The notes: generated from the letters alone by a model not told the origin. Shown: positions 50,066-59,043, counted from the stretch's first letter. The stretch is 64,000 bases of DNA from Lutacidiplasma sp049802875 (GCA_049802875.1 JBARNH010000007.1:106611-170610), one strand, 5' to 3'. Numbers and translations: made by a program.

Positions 50066-51037
50066 CTATCGATGCGCGGGGACCCGTTCCGTGATCCGGT
50101 CGGCGAACCATGCCGGGAACGCCTTCGAGCCGAGAGCGAACGTACGGTGGACGGCGGCGACTCCCGGGTGTTCGACGAACTTTTGCACCATTCGTTCGAG
50201 GACCACCGGCGCATCGGCCGGGACGAGTCCGGCCACCAACGTGGGGGCACTGTCGGGCGCCTGGCCGAGACCGTCGGCCGCGACGGGCATCCAGTCGGGC
50301 GCCTCCCGGAGGATCCACGTCGCCACCGGATCCCGATCGGCCCGGTCCTGCACCTCCACTCGAACCAGGGCGAGAGGGAGCTCCTCCGAGTTCGGGCCGT
50401 GGGTCCACCAGCAGGCCCGGGAGTCGACCAGCTCGTGGTACCGCCGCGAGGTGGTCTTGAGGCTGAGGCCGACTGTGTGCGCCGTCTCCGCGATCGTGGC
50501 GTCCGGGTGACGAAACAGGGCGTGGAGGAGGCGCCAATCGAGCGGCGAGAGGTCGCGCTCGCACGGCGGGATCGCATAGAGCTCCGGATCCTGCACCTGA
50601 CCGTTGGGGGACAGTCGACCCAATAACGTCGTTCGACGCCGGGTCGTCGCGTCGCTGTCCGAAACGAAATGCACCCGAACTTCCCGGTCGCCTTCGTCCA
50701 GCGTGTCGCGAGCGAAGATCACTCCATCGACCAGGTCGAGGTCACGGAACAATCGCGTGGCCTGCCCCGCCGAGTCCACCGACAGGCCGGCGACGTAGAC
50801 TCGAACTCCGAACAGGGACGGATTCGGGGTCACCGAAGTTCCCCGGAGGATTCCTCGCTCCGTGAGACCTCGCAGTCGGGTCCGAACCCCGTTCTCGCTG
50901 ATCCCCACACGCTCGGCGATCTCTCGCGCGGGAATCGTCGGGTCGATCAGACGCCGCCCCGCCCAGAATCGGGCCTCCCCCTGGGGAGAAAGGAACCGAT
51001 AGATGGCGAAGTCGAGCCGGTCCATTCCGCTCTCCAC
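50066..51037 (-). CDS. Double winged-helix (AsnC/Lrp-like) transcriptional regulator
   Basis: A 323-residue regulator with two HTH units: PTIPAREIAERVGISENGVRTRLRGLTERGIL (about residues 32-65) and ATIAETAHTVGLSLKTTSRRYHELVDSRACWW (about 180-212), each followed by an alpha/beta region. It ends SKAFPAWFADRITERVP. It is a paralogue of the gene at 56298-57242: same layout, same FPAWF terminal motif. Start GTG 51037 or ATG 51025. Target genes unknown; the Rieske gene is convergent or tail-to-tail, not in the operon. Confidence 0.8.
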   Translation of the reverse strand: MESGMDRLDFAIYRFLSPQGEARFWAGRRLIDPTIPAREIAERVGISENGVRTRLRGLTERGILRGTSVTPNPSLFGVRVYVAGLSVDSAGQATRLFRDLDLVDGVIFARDTLDEGDREVRVHFVSDSDATTRRRTTLLGRLSPNGQVQDPELYAIPPCERDLSPLDWRLLHALFRHPDATIAETAHTVGLSLKTTSRRYHELVDSRACWWTHGPNSEELPLALVRVEVQDRADRDPVATWILREAPDWMPVAADGLGQAPDSAPTLVAGLVPADAPVVLERMVQKFVEHPGVAAVHRTFALGSKAFPAWFADRITERVPAHR

Positions 51038-51224
51038 GAGGGTTCAGTCGAGGGATTGGCAAAAGGTTGTGTAGACGCGCCGCGCCAGCCGAAACGCTCG
51101 GGATCCCCTCCGTCGCCCGATCCTCCCGCGGCCTTCGGTATCGCGCCGCATCTTCTGGAAACCGCCGCATGACACTGCCCCCAGAACTCTATCTCCTCCT
51201 CGGCGTATTTGCCGGGCGAGGGCC

Positions 51225-52001
51225 ATGGCGGCGACCAGTCGACGACCGCGAAATTCTAGGCGTCTCTACGTCCGCCTGGTCCGGTATGGCTCGGCCGAGC
51301 CGTTCGGCATCGCCCAACGTCGATCGTTACGGGAGTTCACACGGCAGGTCGACCGGGTCGGTCGGCTCGTCGGACACGGGCCGCTGACGAACCCCAAGGG
51401 AGACTTCTTGCTGTTCCGTGCGACCGACCGGGGCGAGGCGGAACGGGTGCTGCGTTCCGACCCCCTGCGGGGCATCGAAGGGGTCCACTACGAGGTCTTG
51501 GAGTGGACGGCGAACCTGGCCGGAACGGGGGTCAGCCTCGAACCACCCCCCGCGCGAGGGTCGGGGCGACTGACCCTTCTTCAACGAATTCCCGTGGTCG
51601 TCAGCGATCAGCGAAAGGCGATCGACTGGTATCACGATGTGCTCGGGCTCACGGTCCTCGCTCATGACGCGGACACGCAGTATGCCGAGCTGGCCCTCGG
51701 TCCGGGGGCCACCGCGCTCTCGCTGATCACGCCGCGGCCGGACTGGGGGGCGGAGCACTACTTCGAGACGATGTCCCGGATGGGCACCGTCACCGGCATC
51801 GTCTTCCAGACGGACAGCGTCGAGGCGTTGGAGCTACGATTGCGACACGCCGGGGCGCGCGTGATCCGAGGTCTGGAACTCCAGCCTTGGGGCGAACGGA
51901 CCCTCCTCTTCTCCGACCCCGACGGGAACGAACTGCTCGCGTTCGACCGCCGAGCCGGGGAAGGCGCTCGAAAGGGCCTTCGGAAGGCGACCCCTCCGTG
52001 A
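51225..52001 (+). CDS. YCII domain fused to a VOC (glyoxalase-like) domain
   Basis: A 258-residue protein. Residues about 13-95 are YCII-like (LYVRLVRYGSAEPFGIAQRR to GIEGVHYEVLEW, with a DPLRG loop). Residues about 115-235 are a VOC domain: RIPVVVSDQRKAIDWYHDVLGLTV, GAEHYFETMSRMGTVTGIVFQ and LFSDPDGNELLAF, the last with the metal-binding Glu typical of the fold. The two domains in one chain suggest a small-molecule enzyme or antibiotic-binding protein; the substrate cannot be told. Confidence 0.8.
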   Translation: MAATSRRPRNSRRLYVRLVRYGSAEPFGIAQRRSLREFTRQVDRVGRLVGHGPLTNPKGDFLLFRATDRGEAERVLRSDPLRGIEGVHYEVLEWTANLAGTGVSLEPPPARGSGRLTLLQRIPVVVSDQRKAIDWYHDVLGLTVLAHDADTQYAELALGPGATALSLITPRPDWGAEHYFETMSRMGTVTGIVFQTDSVEALELRLRHAGARVIRGLELQPWGERTLLFSDPDGNELLAFDRRAGEGARKGLRKATPP

Positions 52002-52155
52002 CGATCCGGTCGGACCGATGTCGGGCGCGACGTTCGCTCGTCAGTCTCCATGGGGGCACAGGGCCGGTCGCCCCACCGTAGCAGTTCCGGCAGGTCACGA
52101 TTCGTAGACCCCGTTCCGAACGGCCGACATCTTCGCCGACGTGCCCGCCCCGGAT

Positions 52156-53082
52156 TCAAGCCGGGGTGAGCGAATCGAGCTGAACACTGATGCGCAGCTT
52201 CCGCATCTCCGTCCGGATGATCGACGTCCGGTTCGTCTCGAGCCCAAAGAGGAGTCCCTGCAGTGGCTCGATCCGTTGGTAAAAGAGCAAGCGTTCGCCC
52301 CAAGTGGCGTCCCGGTCGCCGTCTCGACCCCGCATCACCGACCGGGCAAAGCGGGCGCCGAGGGCGCGAAGGGTCGTGAGGTCGAACACCGGATCGCCGA
52401 AACGCGCGTCTTCCCAATCGATTACCCCCGTCGGCCGGTGCGAGGTCTGGTCCCAAAGGATGTGGCTCGGCCAGAGGTCGTTGTGGAGCAGGACCGGAGC
52501 AAATCGGGATCTCGCGAGGGTCTCGGAGAAGGCGTCGAACAGCCGGGTCAATTCTCGATGCACGGAGACCGGCACCAAGTTCGCCGCGGTCCGCCGGTAC
52601 CTTCGGCGAAGCCGTTCGTACTTTTGCCGCCAGGAGACCCGGTCACCGAACGGTATCCCGATATGACGAAGCGGCCCCGGCGGCAGACGCGAGAGATCGG
52701 AGAACAGGGTCGTAAGGAAACGCCGGAGCCGCGTTCGCTCAAACCCGCTCAACGATTCGAGGTCACGGAGCGGGGTGCCGGGCAGCTTTCGATACGCGAT
52801 GAACGGCCAGCCGACGGGTTCGCCCAACGTGGAGATTCGTACGGGCCGGGGAATGGGGGTCGAAAGGTGGCGACCGAGAAATTCGAGGAGCCGAACCTCG
52901 ACCCCCACGTTGCGAGCGACGTCGACTCGACGGGGAAAACGGAAGATGATCGCGCCGTTGGCCTCGAGCACTAGATTCGTCCATCCGTGATGGTCGACCC
53001 GAAACCGCCGAAGCGGCTCGTCGGGCCACGCCGCTCGAGCGGCGCTGCGCAGCGATCGGGTGGGGGGAAGGGCGTCGCGCAC
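52156..53082 (-). CDS. Aminoglycoside phosphotransferase-family kinase-like protein
   Basis: A 308-residue protein with the kinase-like APH fold. It has the N-lobe NLVLEANGAIIFRFPRR (a Phe-Arg pair near the ATP-binding Lys position), the catalytic loop VLLHNDLWPSHILWD and the metal-binding GVIDWEDARFGDPVFDL. In the catalytic loop the usual Asn (HxDxxxxN) is His, which may weaken metal binding. GTG 53082 is leaderless, about 26 nt after TATA-like GGTTAATGA. Substrate unknown; homoserine, choline or sugar kinases and antibiotic kinases share this fold. Confidence 0.8.
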   Translation of the reverse strand: MRDALPPTRSLRSAARAAWPDEPLRRFRVDHHGWTNLVLEANGAIIFRFPRRVDVARNVGVEVRLLEFLGRHLSTPIPRPVRISTLGEPVGWPFIAYRKLPGTPLRDLESLSGFERTRLRRFLTTLFSDLSRLPPGPLRHIGIPFGDRVSWRQKYERLRRRYRRTAANLVPVSVHRELTRLFDAFSETLARSRFAPVLLHNDLWPSHILWDQTSHRPTGVIDWEDARFGDPVFDLTTLRALGARFARSVMRGRDGDRDATWGERLLFYQRIEPLQGLLFGLETNRTSIIRTEMRKLRISVQLDSLTPA

Positions 53083-53280
53083 CTTCGGGCGAGCGGGACC
53101 GGTCTCATTAACCCCCGCGCCGACGTCGAGTCGCCTCGAGAGGCCAGCGGGTCCTTTCTCGCCCTCTCTCGGCAATCGAACGCGCGGCGGGGGAGATCAG
53201 GCCGGCTGGAGCGGTGCTCGTGCCGCCCGGCACCACCGGAAAACGATTCATACATGCCGGCCGGGGGGACGCGAAGAGCA

Positions 53281-53877
53281 ATGCGGTCGCAGCCGACCTC
53301 GACCAGCCGTACCAAGGGTGAGATGTCGATCCGGGCGGCGAGAGGGCCGGCCGACTACGACATCGCCCGCCATTTGTTTCGAGAGTACCGTCAATGGCAT
53401 CTGGACCACCGCGAGGTAACGGTGGTGGACGATGCGGTCCTGGCTCTCGGGCTCGGTTACCTGGATGCAGAGATCGATGCCCTCCCGGGGGAGTACGCCC
53501 CGCCGCGCGGGTCGCTGGTGCTCGCCTTCGAGCACCGCACTCCGGTCGGCTGCGGCGCGTTGCGACCCCTCTCGAGGACCGTCGGGGAGATCAAGCGGGT
53601 GTACGTCCGCGACGCCTCCCGAGGCCGCGGTCTCGGCGTTGGGATCACGCGGGCGCTGTTATCGCGCGCTCGGCGGTTGGGGTACCACCGGGTAGTGCTC
53701 GATACGATGCCGGGGATGATCGCGGCCGTCGGAATCTATCGGAAGCTGGGGTTCGTGCCCACCGAGGCGTACTGGGCAAACCCCGTGCCGGGAGCATTGT
53801 TCTTCGAGTACCGTTTTCCTCCTGCGCCCTCCCGACGATCGACGAGGAAGCTCCGGTCGCGCGCGGAGCCACCCTGA
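53281..53877 (+). CDS. GNAT-family N-acetyltransferase
   Basis: A 198-residue GNAT enzyme. The domain core begins at MSIRAARGPADYDIARHLFREY; motif A is IKRVYVRDASRGRGLGVGITRALLSRAR, with the acetyl-CoA loop RGRGLG, and GIYRKLGFVP is motif B. ATG 53281 is the most likely start given a TATA-like TTCATACA near 53247; ATG 53322 (at the domain edge) is an alternative. Acceptor unknown. Confidence 0.88.
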   Translation: MRSQPTSTSRTKGEMSIRAARGPADYDIARHLFREYRQWHLDHREVTVVDDAVLALGLGYLDAEIDALPGEYAPPRGSLVLAFEHRTPVGCGALRPLSRTVGEIKRVYVRDASRGRGLGVGITRALLSRARRLGYHRVVLDTMPGMIAAVGIYRKLGFVPTEAYWANPVPGALFFEYRFPPAPSRRSTRKLRSRAEPP

Positions 53878-54014
53878 CGGTTCGCCGCACTCGCGCCCCT
53901 TCGGGTACGCGGGTGGGTGCGAGCGTCGAAGCTCGGCGACCTTGAGCAGTTCGCGCCCGTCCATCGCTCTCGGCGGTCCCCAAAAGGTTTCTCAACGTAG
54001 CCGATGCCCATCCG

Positions 54015-54389
54015 GTGGTGAGTCCGGTGAGCCGCTCGATGTACTTCGACGCGAACTGCGGTCCGTGTACCTTCTTCGCTCACCTCACGGCCGGGCTTTC
54101 TCGTTCCCGACTCGAAGTCTATCCCCTCGACGGTCCCGAGGCAGATCGAGCGCTCGGGTCGATGGCGCCGCAGACTCGCTATGGCGCCTTTCACATTGTG
54201 GAACCGGGGAAGACCTGGACCGGCCCGGACGCCATGCCGGCGTGGGTCGGGCTCGTCGGCGGCGGCAGCGCCCGGTGGGTCGCCGAGAGAGCTCGTCCCG
54301 TCAACCGGTTCTTGCGGCTGTGTTACCTTCGGTTCTGGGAATATCGCCGATCGCGCGGTTGCGCCCCCGACGGGACCCTCGAAACCTAG
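54015..54389 (+). CDS. DCC-family thiol-disulfide oxidoreductase-like protein (DUF393)
   Basis: A 124-residue protein with the DCC signature YFDANCGPCTFFAHL (CxxC at about residues 15-18), then GPEADRALGS, YGAFHIVEPGKTWTGPDAM and a C-terminal basic region. The family has a thioredoxin-like fold and probably catalyses thiol-disulfide exchange, but no member's role is well fixed. The start is GTG 54015 or the adjacent GTG 54018. Confidence 0.82.
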   Translation: MVSPVSRSMYFDANCGPCTFFAHLTAGLSRSRLEVYPLDGPEADRALGSMAPQTRYGAFHIVEPGKTWTGPDAMPAWVGLVGGGSARWVAERARPVNRFLRLCYLRFWEYRRSRGCAPDGTLET

Positions 54390-54447
54390 CTCCCCACCTC
54401 GGGCCGGTGGCCTCTCGGGAGGTGGGACTCGCCGGAGCGACCATCAA

Positions 54448-55026
54448 CTACGGGCGCTTGATGAATGACTCGATGTCCGGGCGCGCGAGCTCCGCTCGAA
54501 CGTAGGCGAGCCGTTCCTGGATCGTCGCCTCGGTGCCGAATCGCCGGGCGATCTCCTCTACCTTTTTCAAGCGGCCGGCGGCGACCCCATCGATCACGTT
54601 CGTGATGATCTTCTCCGCGTACGCTCTCCAGCGCTTCGTCAAGAGCCGGGTGTACCAGACGACCTCGGGCACGGCGTACGCGATACCATCGGCCTCCTTC
54701 GATCCGTCCTCGATGAGGAAGCGGAAGAACTCTTCCCCGGGACGGTTTCCGGAGAACGCGGCCGCGTTGATGACGTCCAAGGGCACGCCCCCCACCGAGC
54801 GGATCCGAAAGCGGGCGATCTGCTCGTCTCCCCAGTCGAACGTAAGTTCCTTCTCGCCCCGGAATCGCTCGACCGTCGTTCGGAAGTCGCTGGTGGCCAC
54901 CATCACATCGACATCTCGCGTGGTCGTCGCGGCCGTCTGAGCGATGGCTTGGCCTCCGACCACGACATAACGTATTCCCTGGCGCCGTAGAATTGCGTCC
55001 GCGGCTCCCACCTCGGGCTCGGTCAT
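54448..55026 (-). CDS. Nucleotidyltransferase-fold protein (MNT/AbiEii-like)
   Basis: A 192-residue protein with the polymerase-beta-type nucleotidyltransferase motif: GGQAIAQTAATTTRDVDVMV (GG-x9-11-DxD, about residues 24-43) and a later PLDVINAAAF that may give the third carboxylate. A helical C-terminal half follows (VVWYTRLLTKRWRAYAEKI). Its start overlaps the preceding gene by 4 bp in an ATGA junction. Such proteins occur as the toxin or antitoxin in two-gene modules (AbiE, MNT-HEPN) and also as standalone enzymes. The frame extends far upstream, antisense-free only by chance; ATG 55026 is chosen. Confidence 0.75.
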   Translation of the reverse strand: MTEPEVGAADAILRRQGIRYVVVGGQAIAQTAATTTRDVDVMVATSDFRTTVERFRGEKELTFDWGDEQIARFRIRSVGGVPLDVINAAAFSGNRPGEEFFRFLIEDGSKEADGIAYAVPEVVWYTRLLTKRWRAYAEKIITNVIDGVAAGRLKKVEEIARRFGTEATIQERLAYVRAELARPDIESFIKRP

Positions 55027-55589
55027 ACCGACTCCGCGAGCGGCGGGTTGTTCCGCTCGATCCAACGAAGCTCCTCGCGGGGCAAGGGATTCCCGACTAC
55101 CGGGAGCGCGGGAGCAAACTCCTGCAATCGCACCTTGGTCGCCGCTCGTTCGAGTCCCTCGTTTCGGACCCGTCGATAAAGCTCGTGAGGGTCGAGTGTG
55201 CGTCGGTTGCGTTTCGCGACCAAGCGAGCGGCGAGCGGATCGAACCGAAGGAGCAGCGTAACGAGCTCCGCGATTCCCGGGTCCCGCAGTGCCTCCCCGT
55301 CCTTGACGGGAAGGATTCGGTACTCGGACGTCACTTTGGTCGAGAGCCCTTCCGGGAGGGCGAGCCAGGGTTGGAAGCGAACGGGGTACCCCGACTTCGT
55401 GACCCACTCCGAGGTGAGCAGAAGCGCCGGAATATGCCGGCGACGGAGCCGGTCGACGTCCCGTGCCGTCCGTATCCGAGGTCGGTACTCCTTCTTGGGG
55501 CGTCCTCGGTTCTTCGCCGGCGGCGAGAGCATCTCGCGAGGGAGCGGCCGCTCCCCGGGGTCCCGGAAAAGGCTGGCCTCCACACGCAT
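55023..55589 (-). CDS. Partner gene of the nucleotidyltransferase, unknown function
   Basis: A 188-residue protein, first in a two-gene operon. The N-terminus is basic (PPAKNRGRPKKEYRPRI); the middle, LRRRHIPALLLTSEWVTKSG and EYRILPVKDGEALRDPGI, is alpha/beta; the C-terminus is helical and basic. I recognise no family. The leaderless ATG 55589 is about 27 nt after a TATA box that forms the palindrome AGTATATATACT. The tight coupling (ATGA overlap) and the palindrome-controlled promoter fit a toxin-antitoxin or Abi module, but this is inference. Confidence 0.65.
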   Translation of the reverse strand: MRVEASLFRDPGERPLPREMLSPPAKNRGRPKKEYRPRIRTARDVDRLRRRHIPALLLTSEWVTKSGYPVRFQPWLALPEGLSTKVTSEYRILPVKDGEALRDPGIAELVTLLLRFDPLAARLVAKRNRRTLDPHELYRRVRNEGLERAATKVRLQEFAPALPVVGNPLPREELRWIERNNPPLAESV

Positions 55590-55611
55590 CGACGTGAGTA
55601 GGTGGCGTTAA

Positions 55612-55623
55612 AGTATATATACT
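55612..55623. promoter_or_regulatory. Palindromic TATA box AGTATATATACT
   Basis: A perfect 12-bp palindrome centred about 28 nt upstream of the first codon of the two-gene module at 54448-55589. It is both a strong TATA element and a potential operator for an autoregulating DNA-binding protein. Confidence 0.6.
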
Positions 55624-55665
55624 ATATTTCGTGCCTAAAGTTTTCCGGCCGGGCAATCGACTGGT

Positions 55666-56193
55666 TTAACGGGCCGCCCGACGGGAGCGGTGCGGGTTCG
55701 ACCGGGGAGATCGCCGGGCGCGTCGGCGTTTCGGTCGTGGGGGGACCGCCCTCCTCAGGTTCGTCACTTGAGCGGGAGTACCCGTGAACAACGTCTCGGC
55801 ATCCACGAAGCACAGCGGGTTCCCGGAGGGGTCCTTGACGTAGAAAGAGCGTTCCCCCCACGGGCGCACGACAACTTCTCCGGCCGGGTTGTTGGGGTCG
55901 CCGTGGATGAGTTCGGGAGAGAGGCAGCTGAGCGCGCTGGCCCGTCGGTGGATCCCCTCGACGCCGTGCGTCGCGAAGTACAGGGCCTCGGCAGGCGACG
56001 ATCGTTCCCTCTCCGGAGTCGTCGAATAGTCCAGAATCCCGAGGATCACCGGGCCGCAGTCGAAATCGACCCGTCCCCCGCCGACCGGCCGCCCGCGCGC
56101 GGCGAAGAGGGCCTCGTAGAACTGCCGAGATCGTTCGAGGTCGCTCGCCGGGAGGAGTACGCGGAAGATCTGGGGACTGTCGACTCGCTTCAC
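55666..56193 (-). CDS. VOC-family (glyoxalase/dioxygenase-like) protein
   Basis: A 175-residue vicinal-oxygen-chelate protein: IFRVLLPASDLERSRQFYEALF at the N-terminus and RPWGERSFYVKDPSGNPLCFVD near the end, the paired beta-alpha-beta-beta-beta units of the fold. A Lys/Arg-rich tail of about 35 residues follows (PKRRRARRSPRSNPHRSRR). GTG 56193 is preceded by a GGAGG element at ribosome-binding distance; the frame upstream is longer but not supported. Substrate unknown. Confidence 0.8.
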   Translation of the reverse strand: MKRVDSPQIFRVLLPASDLERSRQFYEALFAARGRPVGGGRVDFDCGPVILGILDYSTTPERERSSPAEALYFATHGVEGIHRRASALSCLSPELIHGDPNNPAGEVVVRPWGERSFYVKDPSGNPLCFVDAETLFTGTPAQVTNLRRAVPPRPKRRRARRSPRSNPHRSRRAAR

Positions 56194-56297
56194 CCGCCCC
56201 TCCAGTGAGGACCGTTCGCCTCGGCGGACGCCCGCGCCGTCCTTATTCGTTGCCCCCGCCAAGTCCACGGTTCCCGGGAAGAACCCGTCAGCACGGG

Positions 56298-57242
56298 TCA
56301 CGTCGGTGAGGGCACCAGGGTCGCCAAGTGTCGATCGAACCATGCGGGGAATGAATGCGACCGGACCATCACGTTCGTCTCGAGCCCCACGACTCCTTCG
56401 AGGGCGCCGATGAACTGCTCGAGCTCCTCAAGATGAGCGGCCGACGGCGGGATCACGAAGAGCATCAACGAGTCGACGCCGAGTTGGGGGCCCACGATCG
56501 TGTTCCGGAACTCGAGAGTGAGGGGATACCGTGCGCGGACCTTTCGGGCGATTCCCTCCCGGCTGGCTCCTACGGCCAGCGAGAGGCCGACCGAGACGAC
56601 GGGGGAACTGATAGTCCGGAAATCGAAGATCGGGACGAACCACACCGCCCAATCCTCGATCAGCTGCGCATACCGCCGGGTCATCGTACGGGTCGAGACC
56701 CCGACCCGGCGGGCCGTCTCGCTCAGGGTCGCGGTGGGGCGTTCGCGGAGCGCCCGGACGATCCGGACTTCGAGTGACGAGAGCTGTCGTTGCGGCACGG
56801 GGGTGCGCCACACGACGGGGGGCTCCACCCCGCGCACTCCCGCGAGTCCGCGGATGAGGTCGAGGCTACGGTGAAGGGACGGAGAGTCCGGCGTAACGAG
56901 GCCGACCGAGATCCAATCCCCGAGAAACTCGAGCCCAGAGACCGCACCGTCGATCAGAGCGAGACGGGCGAAGAGGGGCGGCTTCACCCGAGGGTGGTCG
57001 ACCTGAATGCTGACCCAAGCGCCCTGCCATCCGAAAAGCGCTGGATTGAGCCAGACGTCGTAGCGTTGGAGGAATCCGACCTCGTCCCAGGTCTTGAGCC
57101 GAGCCGCGACTCGCGCGCGGCCCACGCGGAGGCGGTGGGCGATCCGGGTGGCGTTCAGTCGGGGGTCGACCCCGGCGAGATTCGCCGCCCCCTCCCGGTA
57201 CATTTCTCGGATGATGTCGAGGTCGAGTGACTCCGGCCGCAT
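56298..57242 (-). CDS. Double winged-helix (AsnC/Lrp-like) transcriptional regulator
   Basis: A 314-residue paralogue of the regulator at 50066-51037. It has two HTH units (LNATRIAHRLRVGRARVAARLKTWDEVGFL at about 30-58 and ATLSETARRVGVSTRTMTRRYAQLIEDWAVWF at about 175-206), each followed by an alpha/beta part, and the same terminal SFPAWFDRHLATLVP. ATG 57242 gives the complete first HTH; the frame upstream overlaps the divergent MFS gene's leader and is not used. The adjacent divergent exporter is a candidate target. Confidence 0.82.
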   Translation of the reverse strand: MRPESLDLDIIREMYREGAANLAGVDPRLNATRIAHRLRVGRARVAARLKTWDEVGFLQRYDVWLNPALFGWQGAWVSIQVDHPRVKPPLFARLALIDGAVSGLEFLGDWISVGLVTPDSPSLHRSLDLIRGLAGVRGVEPPVVWRTPVPQRQLSSLEVRIVRALRERPTATLSETARRVGVSTRTMTRRYAQLIEDWAVWFVPIFDFRTISSPVVSVGLSLAVGASREGIARKVRARYPLTLEFRNTIVGPQLGVDSLMLFVIPPSAAHLEELEQFIGALEGVVGLETNVMVRSHSFPAWFDRHLATLVPSPT

Positions 57243-57405
57243 CGACGTCGCCGCCACTTCGGGAGGAGAGCAGCGCTCGCGCGCTTGAGAGTTCCGACAA
57301 TTGCGTTCGCTTCGAAAATATCGGCCAGCTCCCCCCCGTCGCACGGCGGAATTCGACGGACCGAGCGTCGGTGGGTTTGACATTCCCCGTGTCTTAGGGA
57401 GGTGC

Positions 57406-59043
57406 ATGAGTGGTTCGGTTGCGACCCCCGAGGTCGCGGGTTCGAAGAATAGCGCCGTCACAGCGAACGCGCGTCGGGGCGCAGTGATTCTGATCATTCT
57501 CGCGTCGGCCGCCCTGATGGTCAACTACGTCGAGACGATGCTCGTCCCGGCCCTGCCGACGCTGGTCGCCTTTTTCGATGGGGTACCGTACACGACGATC
57601 GCCTGGGTCGTCTCCGCCTACCTGCTGGTCGGGGTTTCGACGACGCCGCTCTTCGCGAAGCTCGGGGACATCTACGGAAAGAAGCGAATGCTCGTCGTCG
57701 TGCTCGGCATCTACGCCGTCGCGGTCGGGATCACCGGCTTCACGCCGCAGATCGCGACGCTCCTCGGATTTTCTCGCTTTAATGCGGTCTACCTCCTGAT
57801 CGCGGTACGCGGACTGCAGGGCGTCGGTCTCGCGATGTTCCCCCTCGCCTTCGCGCTCGTGGGGGAGGAGCTCCCTCCGGCGCAGGTCGCGCAAGCGCAG
57901 GGGCTCATCGCGGCGATGTTCGCGATCGGGGCGGCCCTCGGTCTGTTCGGAGGCGCTTGGCTCATCCAGAGCTTCGGTTGGCAGTTCGCCTACCACATCG
58001 TGATCCCGTTCGCCGTCGTGATCCTGGGGCTTACGGTCTGGGCGCTCCCGGAATCCCAGCACCGGCTCCGGGTACGTTTGGACGTACCGGGGGCCGCTCT
58101 CCTCGGGGCGGCGCTGGCGACGTTCCTGGTCGCCCTCTCGCAGGGCCCGACCTGGGGATGGGGGCAGCTCGCGGGGGTCCGGCTGGCCGGGGTTCCCTTC
58201 GGGGTCCCCGAACTGTTCGTACTGTCCCTCGTGCTCACGATCCTGTTCTACTGGCGAGAGCGAACCGCAACGGACCCGATGGTCCATCTCGAGCGGTTCC
58301 GGGAGCGCAACCTCGCGATCAGTTACACGGCCTCCCTGCTCGTCGGGATGAGCATCTTCCTCGGCTTCGTCGGACTGACCATTCTGGTCGAGACTCCGAT
58401 CGTCGGCCTGGGACGAACGGTCTTCGAGTTCGGCGTGCTCAGTTTGCCGACCACGATGTCGATGCTCGTCGCGGCACCGTTCGTCGGTCGGGCGATCTCC
58501 CGGTTCGGCCCGAAGCCCGTGATGATGCTCGGGTCCGCGCTGGCTACGGCGGGGTTCCTTCTGCTGCTGGTCTTCGACCAAACCTATACCGAGCTGCTCC
58601 TCGCTCCGATCCCGACGTTCGTCGGCCTGGTCGCGATGATCATCGCGATCACCAACATGGTGGTGCTCTCGTCGCGGAAGGGAGAGACCGGCATCCAGAC
58701 CGGCATGCAAGAGATGTTGCAGGACCTGAGGTCGAGCATCGGCCCCGTCCTCGTCGCGACCGTCCTCCTGAGCTTCACGGGGGTTTTCGCCACGGGCGTC
58801 AGTGGCCCCGCGGGTCCGGTGACGGTCGTGCTCCCCACCCTGACGGCGTTTCACTGGCTCTTCGCGGTTGGGGCGATCCTGGCGGTCACGTGCGGGATCA
58901 TGGCAAGCTTCCTTCACAACTACACGTTCGCCTCGACGGGGGAACGGAGTGACGCTCCCTCCCCCCGCTCGGCAGCGGCCGGCGGGGAGAGTCCGGAGAG
59001 CCCCGCACCCGCCAGCGCTCCGCCCGCGGCACGGGCGGAGTGA
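57406..59043 (+). CDS. MFS multidrug exporter, 14-helix (DHA2) type
   Basis: A 545-residue transporter with about 14 hydrophobic helices. Visible signatures are the loop 2-3 motif GDIYGKKRMLVVVLG, the helix 4 motif with VRGLQGVGLAMFPLAFALV and, in helix 5, GAALGLFGGAWL (motif C-like, exporters). The start ATG 57406 has GGAGGT at ribosome-binding distance. The C-terminal tail is Ala/Pro/Ser-rich. It probably expels drugs or metabolites by proton antiport. Divergent from the double-HTH regulator, which may control it. Confidence 0.9.
   Translation: MSGSVATPEVAGSKNSAVTANARRGAVILIILASAALMVNYVETMLVPALPTLVAFFDGVPYTTIAWVVSAYLLVGVSTTPLFAKLGDIYGKKRMLVVVLGIYAVAVGITGFTPQIATLLGFSRFNAVYLLIAVRGLQGVGLAMFPLAFALVGEELPPAQVAQAQGLIAAMFAIGAALGLFGGAWLIQSFGWQFAYHIVIPFAVVILGLTVWALPESQHRLRVRLDVPGAALLGAALATFLVALSQGPTWGWGQLAGVRLAGVPFGVPELFVLSLVLTILFYWRERTATDPMVHLERFRERNLAISYTASLLVGMSIFLGFVGLTILVETPIVGLGRTVFEFGVLSLPTTMSMLVAAPFVGRAISRFGPKPVMMLGSALATAGFLLLLVFDQTYTELLLAPIPTFVGLVAMIIAITNMVVLSSRKGETGIQTGMQEMLQDLRSSIGPVLVATVLLSFTGVFATGVSGPAGPVTVVLPTLTAFHWLFAVGAILAVTCGIMASFLHNYTFASTGERSDAPSPRSAAAGGESPESPAPASAPPAARAE

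Noticed and set aside
57394..58917. 507-codon open frame on the minus strand inside the MFS gene
   Set aside because: Shadow of the transporter: highly charged low-complexity translation opposite membrane helices.
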